Below are positions 26,433 to 44,162 of a DNA stretch of 64,000 bases, in pieces. The stretch covers positions 372,001 to 436,000 of the forward strand of contig NZ_AP025472.1 of NCBI RefSeq assembly GCF_024347395.1, given 5' to 3'. Position 1 is the stretch's first letter; every line of letters starts with the position of its first letter. Position numbers and translations under genes: made by a program. The DNA is from Vibrio cortegadensis. Lineage in GTDB: Bacteria > Pseudomonadota > Gammaproteobacteria > Enterobacterales > Vibrionaceae. The notes beneath the pieces are model-generated. The model was given only the letters and a program-made list of their open reading frames with translations, had not been told where the DNA came from and made no database searches.

Positions 26433-27686
26433 GTGGCAAGTATAAAAATTACAGTGGATCGTATTCAGCCGGGGTTACATATTCGTCTTCCAGTTAAATG
26501 GAATGAGCACCCGTTTTTGTTTAATAGCTTTAAGGTTAAAAACCAAGAGCAAATCCAACTTATACGCCACCTCGGTATACAGCATGTCTATATAAATCCT
26601 AGCCAAAGCGATACAAAGCCTCTTCCACCAAATCAAAAGATTGAGAATTCATCCTCTTCTGATAAAGAGATCGATCTTGAAGCTCAAAAAATGTGGAAGG
26701 AGAAAGAGAAAAGAATTGAAAAGTTGAGCTCTTACCGACGAAGAGTGATCAATTGTGAAAAAGAGTTCGAGCGCTCTTTGGCAAGAATGCGTTCCGTGAT
26801 GGTCAAAATTCGTAATCGACCAGCTGATGCAGTGGGAGAAGCGAGCTTATTAATAGAAGACATTGTTGATAAGTTGCTTTCTGATGATAGTGTGACTTTA
26901 CATTTGATGAACGGAAAGAGTGAATTTGAAGATATCTATTTTCATGCATTAAACGTTGCCGTTATTTCGATGATGGTTGGCAGAGCTAAAGGTTATGGTT
27001 CTGCAAAAATAAAAGAGCTTTCCTTTGCTGCTTTATTCCATGACATGGGGAAAATTAAAATCCCAACAGCAATTCTTAGAAAGCAAACTCAGCTCACTGA
27101 GCCTGAAAAGAACTATTTAAAGTTACATACCAAATATGGGTTAGATTTAGCTAGCCATATAGATGACTTCCCTGAAAGTGCAAGATTGGTCATCGATCAA
27201 CATCATGAAATGAATGATGGCTCTGGTTATCCTAATGGATTAAAAGAGGATAGCATTGATGAGCTTGCGCAAATCGTAGCTGTCGCGAATGCATTTGATA
27301 ATCTTTGTCATCCTAATATACCGTCAGAGCAAAAAATCCCATATATAGCTTTATCTCATTTATATAAAAACTGTAAGCACCTTTATAGTAATGAAAATCT
27401 GAACATTTTAATCAAGTTCATGGGTGTTTTTCCGCCAGGAACTGTGGTTCAGCTTTCTAATGACATGATTGGGTTGGTGATATCTGTGAATTCAAAGAAT
27501 ATCCTTTATCCTAATGTTCTTATGTATGATGCAAATGTGCCAAGAACTCAAGCTCCTATTATTGAGCTCGCAGGGAAAGACCTGAAAATAGTAAATGCTA
27601 TTTCACCAAATAAGCTGCCAGATAAAGTCCGTGAGTATTTGAACCCTCGTTCACGTATTTCCTACTTTTTTGATAGTGATGATTAG
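26433..27686 (+). CDS. HD-GYP domain cyclic-di-GMP phosphodiesterase
   Basis: 417 residues. The N-terminal part (about 1-130) is a DUF3391-type domain with a charged coiled coil (80-120). The HD-GYP domain carries HDMGK (203-207) and HHEMNDGSGYP (256-266), both complete, so hydrolysis of cyclic di-GMP is expected. The protein has no membrane helix and no receiver domain. The start is GTG 26433, giving MASIKITVDRIQPGLHI as in family members. It is the last gene before the first rRNA operon. Confidence 0.92.
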   Translation: MASIKITVDRIQPGLHIRLPVKWNEHPFLFNSFKVKNQEQIQLIRHLGIQHVYINPSQSDTKPLPPNQKIENSSSSDKEIDLEAQKMWKEKEKRIEKLSSYRRRVINCEKEFERSLARMRSVMVKIRNRPADAVGEASLLIEDIVDKLLSDDSVTLHLMNGKSEFEDIYFHALNVAVISMMVGRAKGYGSAKIKELSFAALFHDMGKIKIPTAILRKQTQLTEPEKNYLKLHTKYGLDLASHIDDFPESARLVIDQHHEMNDGSGYPNGLKEDSIDELAQIVAVANAFDNLCHPNIPSEQKIPYIALSHLYKNCKHLYSNENLNILIKFMGVFPPGTVVQLSNDMIGLVISVNSKNILYPNVLMYDANVPRTQAPIIELAGKDLKIVNAISPNKLPDKVREYLNPRSRISYFFDSDD

Positions 27687-28257
27687 TTATCCACAGCTTT
27701 TTGTGTGTAAGTTGTGCTCAAGATGTGTTCGGGTTGTGGGGGATATCTAGGTCGGTTTTTTTTTGTTCAATCAGACCTTTTTTACAAGAAAAATGCTTAT
27801 TTGCGCTTGCTAATGTGATTCCGAACCCTATAATGCGACCTCACTGACACGGCAGAGCCCACAAGGGTTCAAGCGCAATGTCAGTTAGGCTTCTAGCTTA
27901 AAAAGATAAATTTGAGAAAGTGTTTGACACTCTCGTTTATCCCGCTAGAATAGCCGCCTCTTCAAGGGAAGCTTAGCAACTTAAGAAGAGAAGCTCTTTA
28001 ACAATTTAGACCTATCAATCTGTGTGGGCACTCGTTGATGATAATCACTAGTTTCGTACTGTTTGTTTTCGCTTTTTAAAGCGAAAGTAAATCAAGTCGA
28101 AACAAAAGATATCAATGAACTGAGTGACCAATACAAGTTCTTAGAACTTGGCACAGTCAATTCATTATCATTCTGTTGGAATGATAATAGCTTTAAAATC
28201 ACATAGTAGTTTTGAAGTCAGTATTCATTGAGCCGCATCTTAGGATGCAAAAAACTT
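27687..28257 (+). promoter_or_regulatory. Promoter and leader region of rRNA operon 1
   Basis: Two tandem promoters: TTGCTA (27807-27812) with TATAAT (27829-27834), and TTGACA (27924-27929) with TAGAAT (27946-27951), both with 16-bp spacers. Both have the GC-rich discriminator of growth-rate controlled rRNA promoters. The antitermination boxA GCTCTTTAACAATTT is at 27993-28007. A hairpin TTTCGCTTT / AAAGCGAAA around 28067-28086 sits in the loop of a GTTTCG / CGAAAC stem. A perfect DnaA box TTATCCACA lies at 27687-27695, directly after the HD-GYP stop. Confidence 0.8.
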
Positions 28258-29802
<1,545 letters not shown>

Positions 29803-29928
29803 TATACGAAGATTTTCACGATGAGTACCCACACAGATTGATTAGGTTTAAAAAGAAAAAGAGATGAAGAATTCCTAAGTTCTTCAAGGTTTGTTTCTAC
29901 TTTTTAAAGTGGAGATAAATTAGCAGTG

Positions 29929-30003
29929 TCCCGTTCGTCTAGAGGCCTAGGACACCGCCCTTTCACGGCGGTAACAGGGGTTCGACTCCCCTACGGGATA
30001 CCA
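29929..30003 (+). tRNA. tRNA-Glu (TTC), spacer of operon 1
   Basis: 75 bases with CCA; acceptor GTCCCGT / ACGGGAT, anticodon TTC in CCTTTCACGG. It is the sole spacer tRNA of operon 1. Confidence 0.96.
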
Positions 30004-30063
30004 TCTTTAAGTGTTTTTGTTTGAAAATATTTAAAAATGGTTTCAAACACTTGGTGTTTAGAA

Positions 30064-30314
30064 ACTCTTGCTCTTTAACAATTTGGAAAGCTGACTGATT
30101 TGATTACTTACGAGTAACTCAAATCAAATTTAAAAGTTCTCAATGTTTATCTTTATTGATAAACACACAAACACATTCAAGTGTCTTGTATTCGGAACAA
30201 TGTTTACATTGTTCCATTATTGAGTCCGGCAAACAGTCATTGAGAATTAACCCTTCTTAATGACAACCAAAAACCTTGGTTAGTTGCTATACACAAGACC
30301 CTTTCGGGTTGTAT
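30064..30314 (+). other. 16S-23S spacer with boxA and pre-23S stem, operon 1
   Basis: Contains a boxA-like GCTCTTTAACAATTT and a hairpin with arms TCATT / AATGA (30237-30241 and 30259-30263). In operon 2 the corresponding arms are TGAAT / ATTCA, so pairing is kept. Confidence 0.7.
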
Positions 30315-33205
<2,891 letters not shown>

Positions 33206-33333
33206 ACAACACCCAAGGGGTTTTGATGGACTCGATATATACAGACAAACTTGAATGAGTTTAGAGAACGAAAACAGCTTTCCGAATTATTTTACCTTTA
33301 GCTTTTTTAAAAGCTGAAAGTAGAAAAAGAATT

Positions 33334-33453
33334 TGCTTGGCGACCATAGCGTTGCGGACCCACCTGATCCCATGCCGAACTCAGAAGTGAAACGCAGTAG
33401 CGCCGATGGTAGTGTGGGGTTTCCCCATGTGAGAGTAGGACATCGCCAGGCTC
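33334..33453 (+). rRNA. 5S ribosomal RNA, operon 1
   Basis: About 120 bases from TGCTTGGCGACC to CGCCAGGCTC, with the ATGCCGAACTCAGAAGTGAAACG core. It differs from the second 5S at two noticed sites (CTGATCCC versus CTGATTCC, GGGGTTTCC versus GGGGCTTCC). Confidence 0.95.
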
Positions 33454-33495
33454 CTATTTATTTTCACTTTTTTAAAAAGTGAAGACAAAAAGTTC

Positions 33496-33531
33496 GACTT
33501 ATCTCGCTGAGATGAGTCAACATAGTTTTTT
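33496..33531 (+). terminator. Possible terminator after rRNA operon 1
   Basis: Ten-pair stem GACTTATCTC / GAGATGAGTC (one T-G pair) with loop GCT; a T run follows six bases later. Weaker than most terminators in the window. Confidence 0.5.
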
Positions 33532-33554
33532 AAGTGATAACTTAGAATATTATG

Positions 33555-33582
33555 TTGACTTTCAAAGTAGAAAGCGTATTAT
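33555..33582 (+). promoter_or_regulatory. Promoter of rRNA operon 2
   Basis: TTGACT (33555-33560), 16-bp spacer, TATTAT (33577-33582), then the GC-rich discriminator ACGCCTCC. A boxA GCTCTTTAACAATTT follows near 33620. The -35 lies in one arm of a perfect 10-bp inverted repeat AGTCAACATA / TATGTTGACT (33515-33524 and 33551-33560). Confidence 0.78.
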
Positions 33583-33849
33583 ACGCCTCCTGCTTAGGTG
33601 CTAAGGCACTGAAAGCAAAGCTCTTTAACAATTTAGACCTATCAATCTGTGTGGGCACTCGTTGATGATAATCACTAGTTTCGCTTTGTCGAAACAAAAG
33701 ATATCAATGAACTGAGTGACCAATACAAGTTCTTAGAACTTGGCACAGTCAATTCATTATCATTCTGTTGGAATGATAATAGCTTTAAAATTACATAGTA
33801 GTTTTGAAGTCAGTATTCATTGAGCCGCATCTTAGGATGCAAAAAACTT

Positions 33850-35394
<1,545 letters not shown>

Positions 35395-35463
35395 TATACG
35401 AAGATTTTCACGATGAGTACCCACACAGATTGATTAGGTTTAAAAAGTAAAAGAGACGATATT

Positions 35464-35540
35464 GGGTCTGTAGCTCAGCTGGTTAGAGCGCTCGCCTGAT
35501 AAGCGGGAGGTCGGTGGTTCAAGTCCACTCAGACCCACCA
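35464..35540 (+). tRNA. tRNA-Ile (GAT), spacer of operon 2
   Basis: 77 bases with CCA; acceptor GGGTCTG / CAGACCC, anticodon GAT in CCTGATAAGC. Confidence 0.97.
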
Positions 35541-35579
35541 ATCCTTTTTAGGTTTGGAACAATATCGACAAACACAGAT

Positions 35580-35655
35580 GGGGCTATAGCTCAGCTGGGA
35601 GAGCGCCTGCCTTGCACGCAGGAGGTCTGCGGTTCGATCCCGCATAGCTCCACCA
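35580..35655 (+). tRNA. tRNA-Ala (TGC), spacer of operon 2
   Basis: 76 bases with CCA; acceptor GGGGCTA / TAGCTCC, anticodon TGC in CTTGCACG. Follows tRNA-Ile as in many gammaproteobacterial rRNA operons. Confidence 0.97.
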
Positions 35656-35969
35656 TCTTTAAGCACACTTCTTTGAAATATGAAGAATTAAGTGTTTTTA
35701 AAAATGGTTTCGAAAGAAATCAAGCTCTTTAACAATTTGGAAAGCTGACTGATTTGATTACTTACGAGTAATTCAAATCAAATTTAAAAGTTCTCAATGT
35801 TTATCTTCATTGATAAACACACAAACACATTCAAGTGTCTTGTATTCGGAACAATGTTTACATTGTTCCATTATTGAGTCCGGCAAACAGTGAATAGGAA
35901 TTAACCCTTCTTATTCACAACCAAAAACCTTGGTTAGTTGCCATACACTAAGACCCTTTCGGGTTGTAT

Positions 35970-38860
<2,891 letters not shown>

Positions 38861-39040
38861 ACAACACCCAAGGGGTTTTGATGGACTCAATACCAATTTG
38901 TTTCCGCTTTTAAAAAGCAGAAGCAAAACAAGAAACACTTGAATGAGTTTAGAGACTTTTAATTGCTCTATTAAATAGAGAAACAGCTTTCCGAATTATT
39001 TACCTTTAGCTTTTTAAAAGCTGAAAGTAGAAAAAGAATT

Positions 39041-39160
39041 TGCTTGGCGACCATAGCGTTGCGGACCCACCTGATTCCATGCCGAACTCAGAAGTGAAAC
39101 GCAGTAGCGCCGATGGTAGTGTGGGGCTTCCCCATGTGAGAGTAGGACATCGCCAGGCTT
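39041..39160 (+). rRNA. 5S ribosomal RNA, operon 2
   Basis: About 120 bases, with two noticed differences from the first copy. Its upstream spacer has an added hairpin TTTCCGCTTTT / AAAAAGCAGAA near 38899 and another, CTCTATT / AATAGAG, near 38964. Confidence 0.95.
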
Positions 39161-39225
39161 TAAATTAAATCTTTAGGTTGAGCGACCTGGAGATATGGAC
39201 ACTCACATAGTGAGTTGACCACTGC

Positions 39226-39302
39226 GGAGTGGTAGTTCAGTTGGTTAGAATACCGGCCTGTCACGCCGGGGGTCGCGGGTTCGAGTCCCGTCCACTCCGC
39301 CA
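39226..39302 (+). tRNA. tRNA-Asp (GTC)
   Basis: 77 bases with CCA; acceptor GGAGTGG / CCACTCC, anticodon GTC in CCTGTCACGC. Distal tRNA of rRNA operon 2. Confidence 0.97.
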
Positions 39303-39336
39303 CTTATTTAGAGTTTCAGCTCTTTAAAACTGAGAT

Positions 39337-39413
<77 letters not shown>

Positions 39414-39419
39414 TATATC

Positions 39420-39449
39420 AAGCCTCAGCAGAAATGCTGGGGCTTTTTT
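39420..39449 (+). terminator. Terminator of rRNA operon 2
   Basis: Stem AAGCCTCAGCA / TGCTGGGGCTT with GAAA loop (one T-G pair) and a T run. Confidence 0.9.
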
Positions 39450-39485
39450 GCATTTGAATCTGAGAGTTTCAATACTCTAGAAAAA

Positions 39486-39550
39486 GCAGCGGATTCAGCT
39501 CATTCACAAAATAGCGCGTGTTGGGAGTTCGAATCTCTCCACCCCTGCCA
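39486..39550 (+). pseudogene. Broken tRNA-Trp copy
   Basis: GCAGCGGATTC (39486-39496) and the whole 3' half from 39516 repeat tRNA-Trp exactly to the CCA. The anticodon loop and 3' anticodon strand are replaced by 19 unrelated bases, and the 5' half (acceptor strand, D arm) is absent. It cannot fold as a tRNA. The downstream terminator (39557-39586) is copied too. Confidence 0.85.
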
Positions 39551-39586
39551 TATATCAAGCCTCAGCAGAAATGCTGAGGCTTTTTT
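39516..39586 (+). repeat. 71-bp repeat of tRNA-Trp 3' half plus terminator
   Basis: Matches 39379-39449 with one noticed mismatch, which makes the terminator stem here perfect (AAGCCTCAGCA / TGCTGAGGCTT). Confidence 0.85.
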
Positions 39587-39673
39587 CGTATCTGTTTTCG
39601 GACCATATCCGGTCGAATGGATATCGGTGTCTCCATGGACTATAGAGCAATGTATTTATGGCACTGTGTACTT

Positions 39674-40779
39674 ATACCAATCCGGAAAACTAGCTGATCA
39701 GCTCTATCCAGTCTCTACTGCACATTTTGGTCACGCGATCGCTGCACTCCAAAAAGCCATTCCAAGCACGACATACCTGAGAAACGATGTCGTTATAATC
39801 ATTGAAACTTTGGTTTGCGAGATAGTGCTGTCTCAACCAACTCCAAACTTGTTCAATAGGGTTCAGCTCGGGAGAATAAGGGGGAAGTTTAATGATGCTG
39901 ACATTATTAAATTCATTGCCAATGTCATCGCTATGCCAACTTGCGCCATCCATTATCACGACGGCATGGCGACTTTGTTCGGTGGCTTTCGATATCTGCT
40001 CTAGATGACTTATCATGATGTCTTTGTTAACCCAAGGAACGACAATGGCCTCACCCACTCCTTTTGCTGGGCAGACAGAGCCAAATAAATAAGCGTATTC
40101 AAATTGCTGTTGTTTAACGACTCTAGGCCTTGTGCCACGCTCCGCCCAAAGTCGAGTCGTTGTGTTCTGTTGACCAAACCTAGCTTCGTCTTGAAACCAG
40201 ACATCTTTTAAGGGCGCATGACCAGGGATCTTAAGGATCGTTTCTATTTGGAATTTTTTTAAAATCGTCTTGGGCCTTCTGCGATTGCTTAGGGTGTTTT
40301 GAACGAGAAGTTATCCAAGAAAAACCCATATGCTCAAGCAGGTAATAGATCGAATGAGGATGGTAGTGTTTATCAAAATGCGTCACGATATAGTGATGGA
40401 TATCACTCGCTATGAGACGGCCACCAGTAGGAGAGGTTGCTTCACTCTTTATGAATTGCCTGAGCTGATTTTGCTGGTCTGCAGTAAGGAATGCCGGCCT
40501 GCCTGATCTTGGTTTTTCCTGAAGGCCTTCTAGTCCTTCTTCCAAAAAAAGGCGAACCCATTTATTCACACTAGTACGACTGACTTGCAGGTCTTTCGCT
40601 ATTTGAGTGCGGGATTTTCCTCGCTTAAAGTGCTCAAGAGCCAGTAATCGTATTTTCATTTGAATGGTTTTTTGTTGGCTCACAAGTTTTTTGAAATCAG
40701 TATTATCAAGGCTATCCATAGCAATTTCCCGTAAGATGGCGACGCCCTAATTAGATCATATTTTTTCTCTAATTGGTAT
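39674..40779 (-). mobile_element. IS630-type insertion sequence
   Basis: About 1.1 kb. The ends start ATACCAATCCGG (left) and, on the other strand, ATACCAATTAGAG (right), with the TA expected of this family at each tip. It holds one transposase frame, split by a frameshift. It inserted 90 bases downstream of the tRNA-Trp copies. Confidence 0.75.
39690..40719 (-). pseudogene. IS630-type transposase with one frame change
   Basis: The N-terminal part (40719-40231) begins MDSLDNTDFKKLV with a helix-turn-helix (SRTQIAKDLQVSRTSVNKWVRLF). It stops early after a run of seven A's near 40260. Continuing in the +1 frame gives the DDE domain: WFQDEARFG, VVIMDGASWH, then YSPELNPIEQVWSWLR, to the stop at 39690. 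All three acidic residues are present. The neighbouring decayed copy has six A's at this point and stays in frame, so this may be a disabling insertion, or slippage or programmed frameshifting could restore it. Confidence 0.8.
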
Positions 40780-40871
40780 TAGGCCAACAAATCGCAATAC
40801 ATAGTCTCTAAGGGGCTTATACCAATTCCGTTAATTTTATGATCTAATAAAGATTTTTAAAAGGCGTCCTT

Positions 40872-41956
40872 ATGAAGCATGACTTCCCGGGTTTGATTAA
40901 TTCCACTTCCAAGGCTCGACTTAGAATGCGTTATTTAGCTGTTTCTCATTTTGTTGACGGTAGAAGTCGCACTAAAATAGCTAAGTACCTTAAAGTTAGT
41001 AGAGTAAGCGTCAATTAATGGGTCAAAGCATATCTCGATAATGGTCTTGAAGGACTTCAAGATAAACCACATTCTGGTAGACCCCATCGCCTAACTGATG
41101 AGCAGAAATCACAAGTCAAAGAATATGTTATCGAACTCGCAGCTAATGAAAGTGGCAACCGCCTTCAAGCGAGAGACATTGGGCTTTATATAGAGAGCCA
41201 TTTCGATACATCATATAAAAAGTCGGCGCTCTATTAGTTATTACATGACATAGGTCTGAGTTGGATCACTACTCGTTCTAAGCATTCTAAGCATTCTAAG
41301 CATTCTAAGCATCCTAAGCATCCTAAGCATCCTAAGCATCCTAAGCATCCTAAGCAATCAGTTGAAGCCCAAGAAGCTTTTAAAAAACTCCCAATCGAAA
41401 CGATCCTTAAGATCCCTGGTCATGCGCCCTTAAAAGATGTCCAAATATGGTTTCAAGACGAGGCTAGATTTGGTCGACGTGATACAACTACGCGAATATG
41501 GGCAGAGAAAGGTACGCGCCCCAGAGTAGTACAACAACCGCAATTCGAGTATGCATACCTGTTCGGCGCAGTATGTGTTACGACAGGAGAAGCTGAAGCG
41601 ATAGTGGTTCCCCTGAGCAATATGGAAGCAATGAAATAGCAACTCAGATTAATGTCTCAAGCCAAACGGGTTGGTAAGCATGCTGTTGTTATCATGGAGC
41701 AAGCTAGTTGGCATCAGAGCCATCTTGCCGATGAATCTGAGAACCTCACAGTTATCCATATCCCACCTTATTCTCCCAAGCTTAACCCTATAGAACAGGT
41801 ATGGAGTTGGCTTCGCCAAATGAAGTAGCAAACAGGTGTTTCGAAAGCTATGACGATATCGTAGAGACACTATGCGGTGCATGGAATCGGTTTTGTGAGG
41901 ATAAACGCAGAGTTATGTCATTCTGCTCTAGAGGTTGGACTAAACTGATAGGGTAA
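40872..41956 (+). pseudogene. Transposase pseudogene with internal stop codons and a 9-bp minisatellite
   Basis: Related to the transposase of the first element: HFVDGRSRTKIAKYLKVSRVSVN, then a stop (TAA 41018-41020) where the other copy has K; further stops after MEAMK and RQMK, and one in LY*LLHDIGLS. The second catalytic Asp of VVIMDGASW is Glu here (VVIMEQASW). Eight 9-base units at 41280-41351 lengthen the SKH/PKH stretch. Clearly dead. Confidence 0.85.
41280..41351 (+). repeat. 9-bp tandem repeat, eight units
   Basis: Three AAGCATTCT units followed by five AAGCATCCT units, in frame within the transposase pseudogene, encoding Lys-His-Ser/Pro repeats. The intact relative has a single KHPKQ at this point. 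Confidence 0.9.
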
Positions 41957-42059
41957 TTAATGGGGTAGGTATAATTAATGAGGAGTCAGCATCGGTATCG
42001 TTGTCCTTAGAAGCTACTCTGACGCTATTCTTTTCGTAACGCTCAGTGGCCATTAGACA

Positions 42060-42160
42060 ATGGCTAGCAGGCATGTTGACCATTTTAGTAATCTTACGAT
42101 CCTTAATATCCCACTATACTCTCCAGACCTCAACCCAATGGATTGGTTCGCCAGAACAAC
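42060..42160 (+). pseudogene. Transposase remnant
   Basis: A short frame reads FSNLTILNIPLYSPDLNPMDW, the last DDE block of an IS630-type transposase with D in place of the catalytic E. No other part of that gene is seen nearby. From here to 42500 I see no gene. Confidence 0.6.
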
Positions 42161-42500
42161 CTTGTTAATAGGAGCTTCAAAATCTACAAGGTATGAATTG
42201 ATTGTGTTTGTAAGGCTTAGAATGATCATTCTCAATGCGAAAGTAGAATAAAGACGCTCTGTTTTCGTTAGTGGATAAGTTTGAGTAGTAAATTAACGGC
42301 ATTGGTACTATTCGCATTTAATATTTATGGTCTACTTCGAGCTTGGAAATAGCGGTTATATCACTATAACGGCCTCTATGGCTTGTGGCTAATTTAGGTT
42401 ATATAACTTGGTCTATTATGAAAAAAATCGTTGCTAGGCTCATACAGAGGCGTATGAGTGATGTTCAAGTGTGAAGTGTTGCAGCTATTTTCTTTAGGCG

Positions 42501-42529
42501 AAAAAAAACCACTTCATGAGAAGTGGTTT
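42501..42529 (-). terminator. Terminator of tRNA unit B
   Basis: Perfect stem AACCACTTC / GAAGTGGTT with ATGA loop. The A run at 42501-42508 is a T run on the minus strand. Confidence 0.88.
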
Positions 42530-42537
42530 CTTAAATG

Positions 42538-42613
42538 TGGCTCCCTTTGCTGGACTTGAACCAGCGACATACGGATTAACAGTCCGGCGTTCTACCAACT
42601 GAACTAAAAGGGA
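42538..42613 (-). tRNA. tRNA-Asn (GTT), copy 1
   Basis: 76 bases with CCA; acceptor TCCCTTT / AAAGGGA, anticodon GTT in GGACTGTTAATCC. Identical to the copy at 42788. Confidence 0.97.
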
Positions 42614-42663
42614 ACAGGTTTGTTTTATAGCAACAACGCTTATGATTTTTCAATCATGAAAAA

Positions 42664-42739
<76 letters not shown>

Positions 42740-42787
42740 ACTAATTTCTTTTCGCTATCGTTTGTTACTAACGCTAGCTACTTAATG

Positions 42788-42863
42788 TGGCTCCCTTTGC
42801 TGGACTTGAACCAGCGACATACGGATTAACAGTCCGGCGTTCTACCAACTGAACTAAAAGGGA
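42788..42863 (-). tRNA. tRNA-Asn (GTT), copy 2
   Basis: Same sequence as copy 1; part of a duplicated Asn-Thr pair. Confidence 0.97.
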
Positions 42864-42885
42864 ACAGGTTGTATCTAATTAAGAA

Positions 42886-42961
<76 letters not shown>

Positions 42962-43029
42962 ACATTGTATTCTTAATTTATTCTATGCTCGTATTTTGAT
43001 TTTTCAATCTAACACCAACAAAATGAATG

Positions 43030-43105
43030 TGGTGCCCGGAGGCGGAATCGAACCACCGACACGAGGATTTTCAATCCTCTGCTCTACCGACTGAGCTATC
43101 CGGGC
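43030..43105 (-). tRNA. tRNA-Phe (GAA), copy 1
   Basis: 76 bases with CCA; acceptor GCCCGGA / TCCGGGC, anticodon GAA in GGATTGAAAATCC. First gene of tRNA unit B. Confidence 0.97.
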
Positions 43106-43115
43106 AACGAGGTGT

Positions 43116-43144
43116 ATTAAAAGGCTTTTCACGTTCTAGGTCAA
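43116..43144 (-). promoter_or_regulatory. Promoter of tRNA unit B
   Basis: On the minus strand TTGACC, 17-bp spacer, TTTAAT, ten bases ahead of tRNA-Phe copy 1. Confidence 0.75.
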
Positions 43145-43606
43145 CATTAAATTGCAAAAAAAATGTTGTTTGCTGATTTTCTATACTTAATGGGCTGTTT
43201 GTAGGCATTTTGGTCATTAAATGCATAGTGAATATGAGGTAAGAAGGGGAGGGTTACTGAGTTATTTATGCTTAAATACAGTAAACAAACAAGTAAAGAG
43301 TGCGTAATAGTTCACTTTTAATTGTGATTATCGAGCGCTTTAGTATGTCTATCTTATTAGTGTTCATTTTTGAATTGTAGACTATAGAAAATCACCCAAG
43401 CTACCGTCTTAATTAATGAGCAATGTTTTGATGTTTGCTTTCGTAAGGAGTGAATATTTTAAATAGAAATATTGGCTGCGGATAAGTGATTTTGGTGACG
43501 GAGGATTACGTAAGTGGCGAGAGCTGCATACTCAGAGCTTTATTAGTAAAGGGATAGCATCGATAGAGAAGGCGAGGGCCTATTGGGATCAATTTAGTTC
43601 AGATAT
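43145..43606. other. Spacer between the two tRNA units
   Basis: About 460 bases with no gene I can support. The plus strand is open from 43467 to about 43660 (YWLRISDFGDGGLRKWREL and so on), but it lacks an ATG and runs through a terminator into a tRNA. Confidence 0.5.
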
Positions 43607-43638
43607 GAAAAAAGCCAAGTCTTTCGACTTGGCTTTTA
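43607..43638 (-). terminator. Terminator of tRNA unit A
   Basis: Perfect 12-pair stem AAAAGCCAAGTC / GACTTGGCTTTT with TTTC loop and a T run on the minus strand. Confidence 0.88.
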
Positions 43639-43642
43639 AAAA

Positions 43643-43718
43643 TGGCTCCCCTTGCAAGACTTGAACTTGCGACATACGGATTAACAGTCCGCCGTTCTAC
43701 CAACTGAACTAAAGGGGA
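43643..43718 (-). tRNA. tRNA-Asn (GTT), copy 3
   Basis: 76 bases; acceptor TCCCCTT / AAGGGGA and T arm GCAAG / CTTGC differ from copies 1 and 2 but stay paired. Confidence 0.97.
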
Positions 43719-43757
43719 ATTATCTGTGTCAGCATTTTCATGCTAAGCACCAAATAA

Positions 43758-43833
43758 TGGTGCCTCGAGGCGGAATCGAACCACCGACACGAGGATTTTC
43801 AATCCTCTGCTCTACCGACTGAGCTATCGAGGC
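43758..43833 (-). tRNA. tRNA-Phe (GAA), copy 2, variant acceptor stem
   Basis: 76 bases; acceptor GCCTCGA / TCGAGGC instead of GCCCGGA / TCCGGGC, with compensatory changes on both strands. Confidence 0.96.
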
Positions 43834-43840
43834 AAAAGAA

Positions 43841-43916
<76 letters not shown>

Positions 43917-43983
43917 ACACTAAATTCTTTGCTTTCTTACTGATGTTTCTTGTTACTACAATTGACACCAATAATATAAATCA

Positions 43984-44059
43984 TGGTGCCCGGAGGCGGA
44001 ATCGAACCACCGACACGAGGATTTTCAATCCTCTGCTCTACCGACTGAGCTATCCGGGC
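43984..44059 (-). tRNA. tRNA-Phe (GAA), copy 3
   Basis: Same sequence as copy 1; first gene of tRNA unit A. Confidence 0.97.
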
Positions 44060-44070
44060 AACGGGGCGCT

Positions 44071-44099
44071 ATTAAACTGATTTTCTGCCTTACCGTCAA
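44071..44099 (-). promoter_or_regulatory. Promoter of tRNA unit A
   Basis: On the minus strand TTGACG, 17-bp spacer, TTTAAT, then GC-rich AGCGCCCC, a growth-rate-type stable RNA promoter. Confidence 0.78.
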
Positions 44100-44162
44100 T
44101 AACTTTTTTAAAATAAATCGAAATTAGTTGTTGTTCGCTCTCTTTTTAAGCGAGTGTGCTAT

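Larger units (their letters stand above)
40819..41972 (+). mobile_element. Decayed IS630-type insertion sequence
   Basis: About 1.15 kb, opposite orientation to the first element and 39 bases from it. The left end ATACCAATTCCG is clear; the right end GGTAT at 41968-41972 is degenerate. Confidence 0.65.

Noticed and set aside
27749..27781. Possible terminator of the HD-GYP gene (AGGTC / GACCT with a T-rich loop)
   Set aside because: Only five base pairs with a loop of about 19 bases; too weak to list as a feature.
41280..41351. Short repeats that could suggest a CRISPR array
   Set aside because: Units are 9 bases with no spacers, and lie in frame within a transposase pseudogene.
43467..43660. 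Open plus-strand frame between the tRNA units
   Set aside because: No ATG start, and passes through a terminator and a tRNA gene; could be a relic but cannot be supported.
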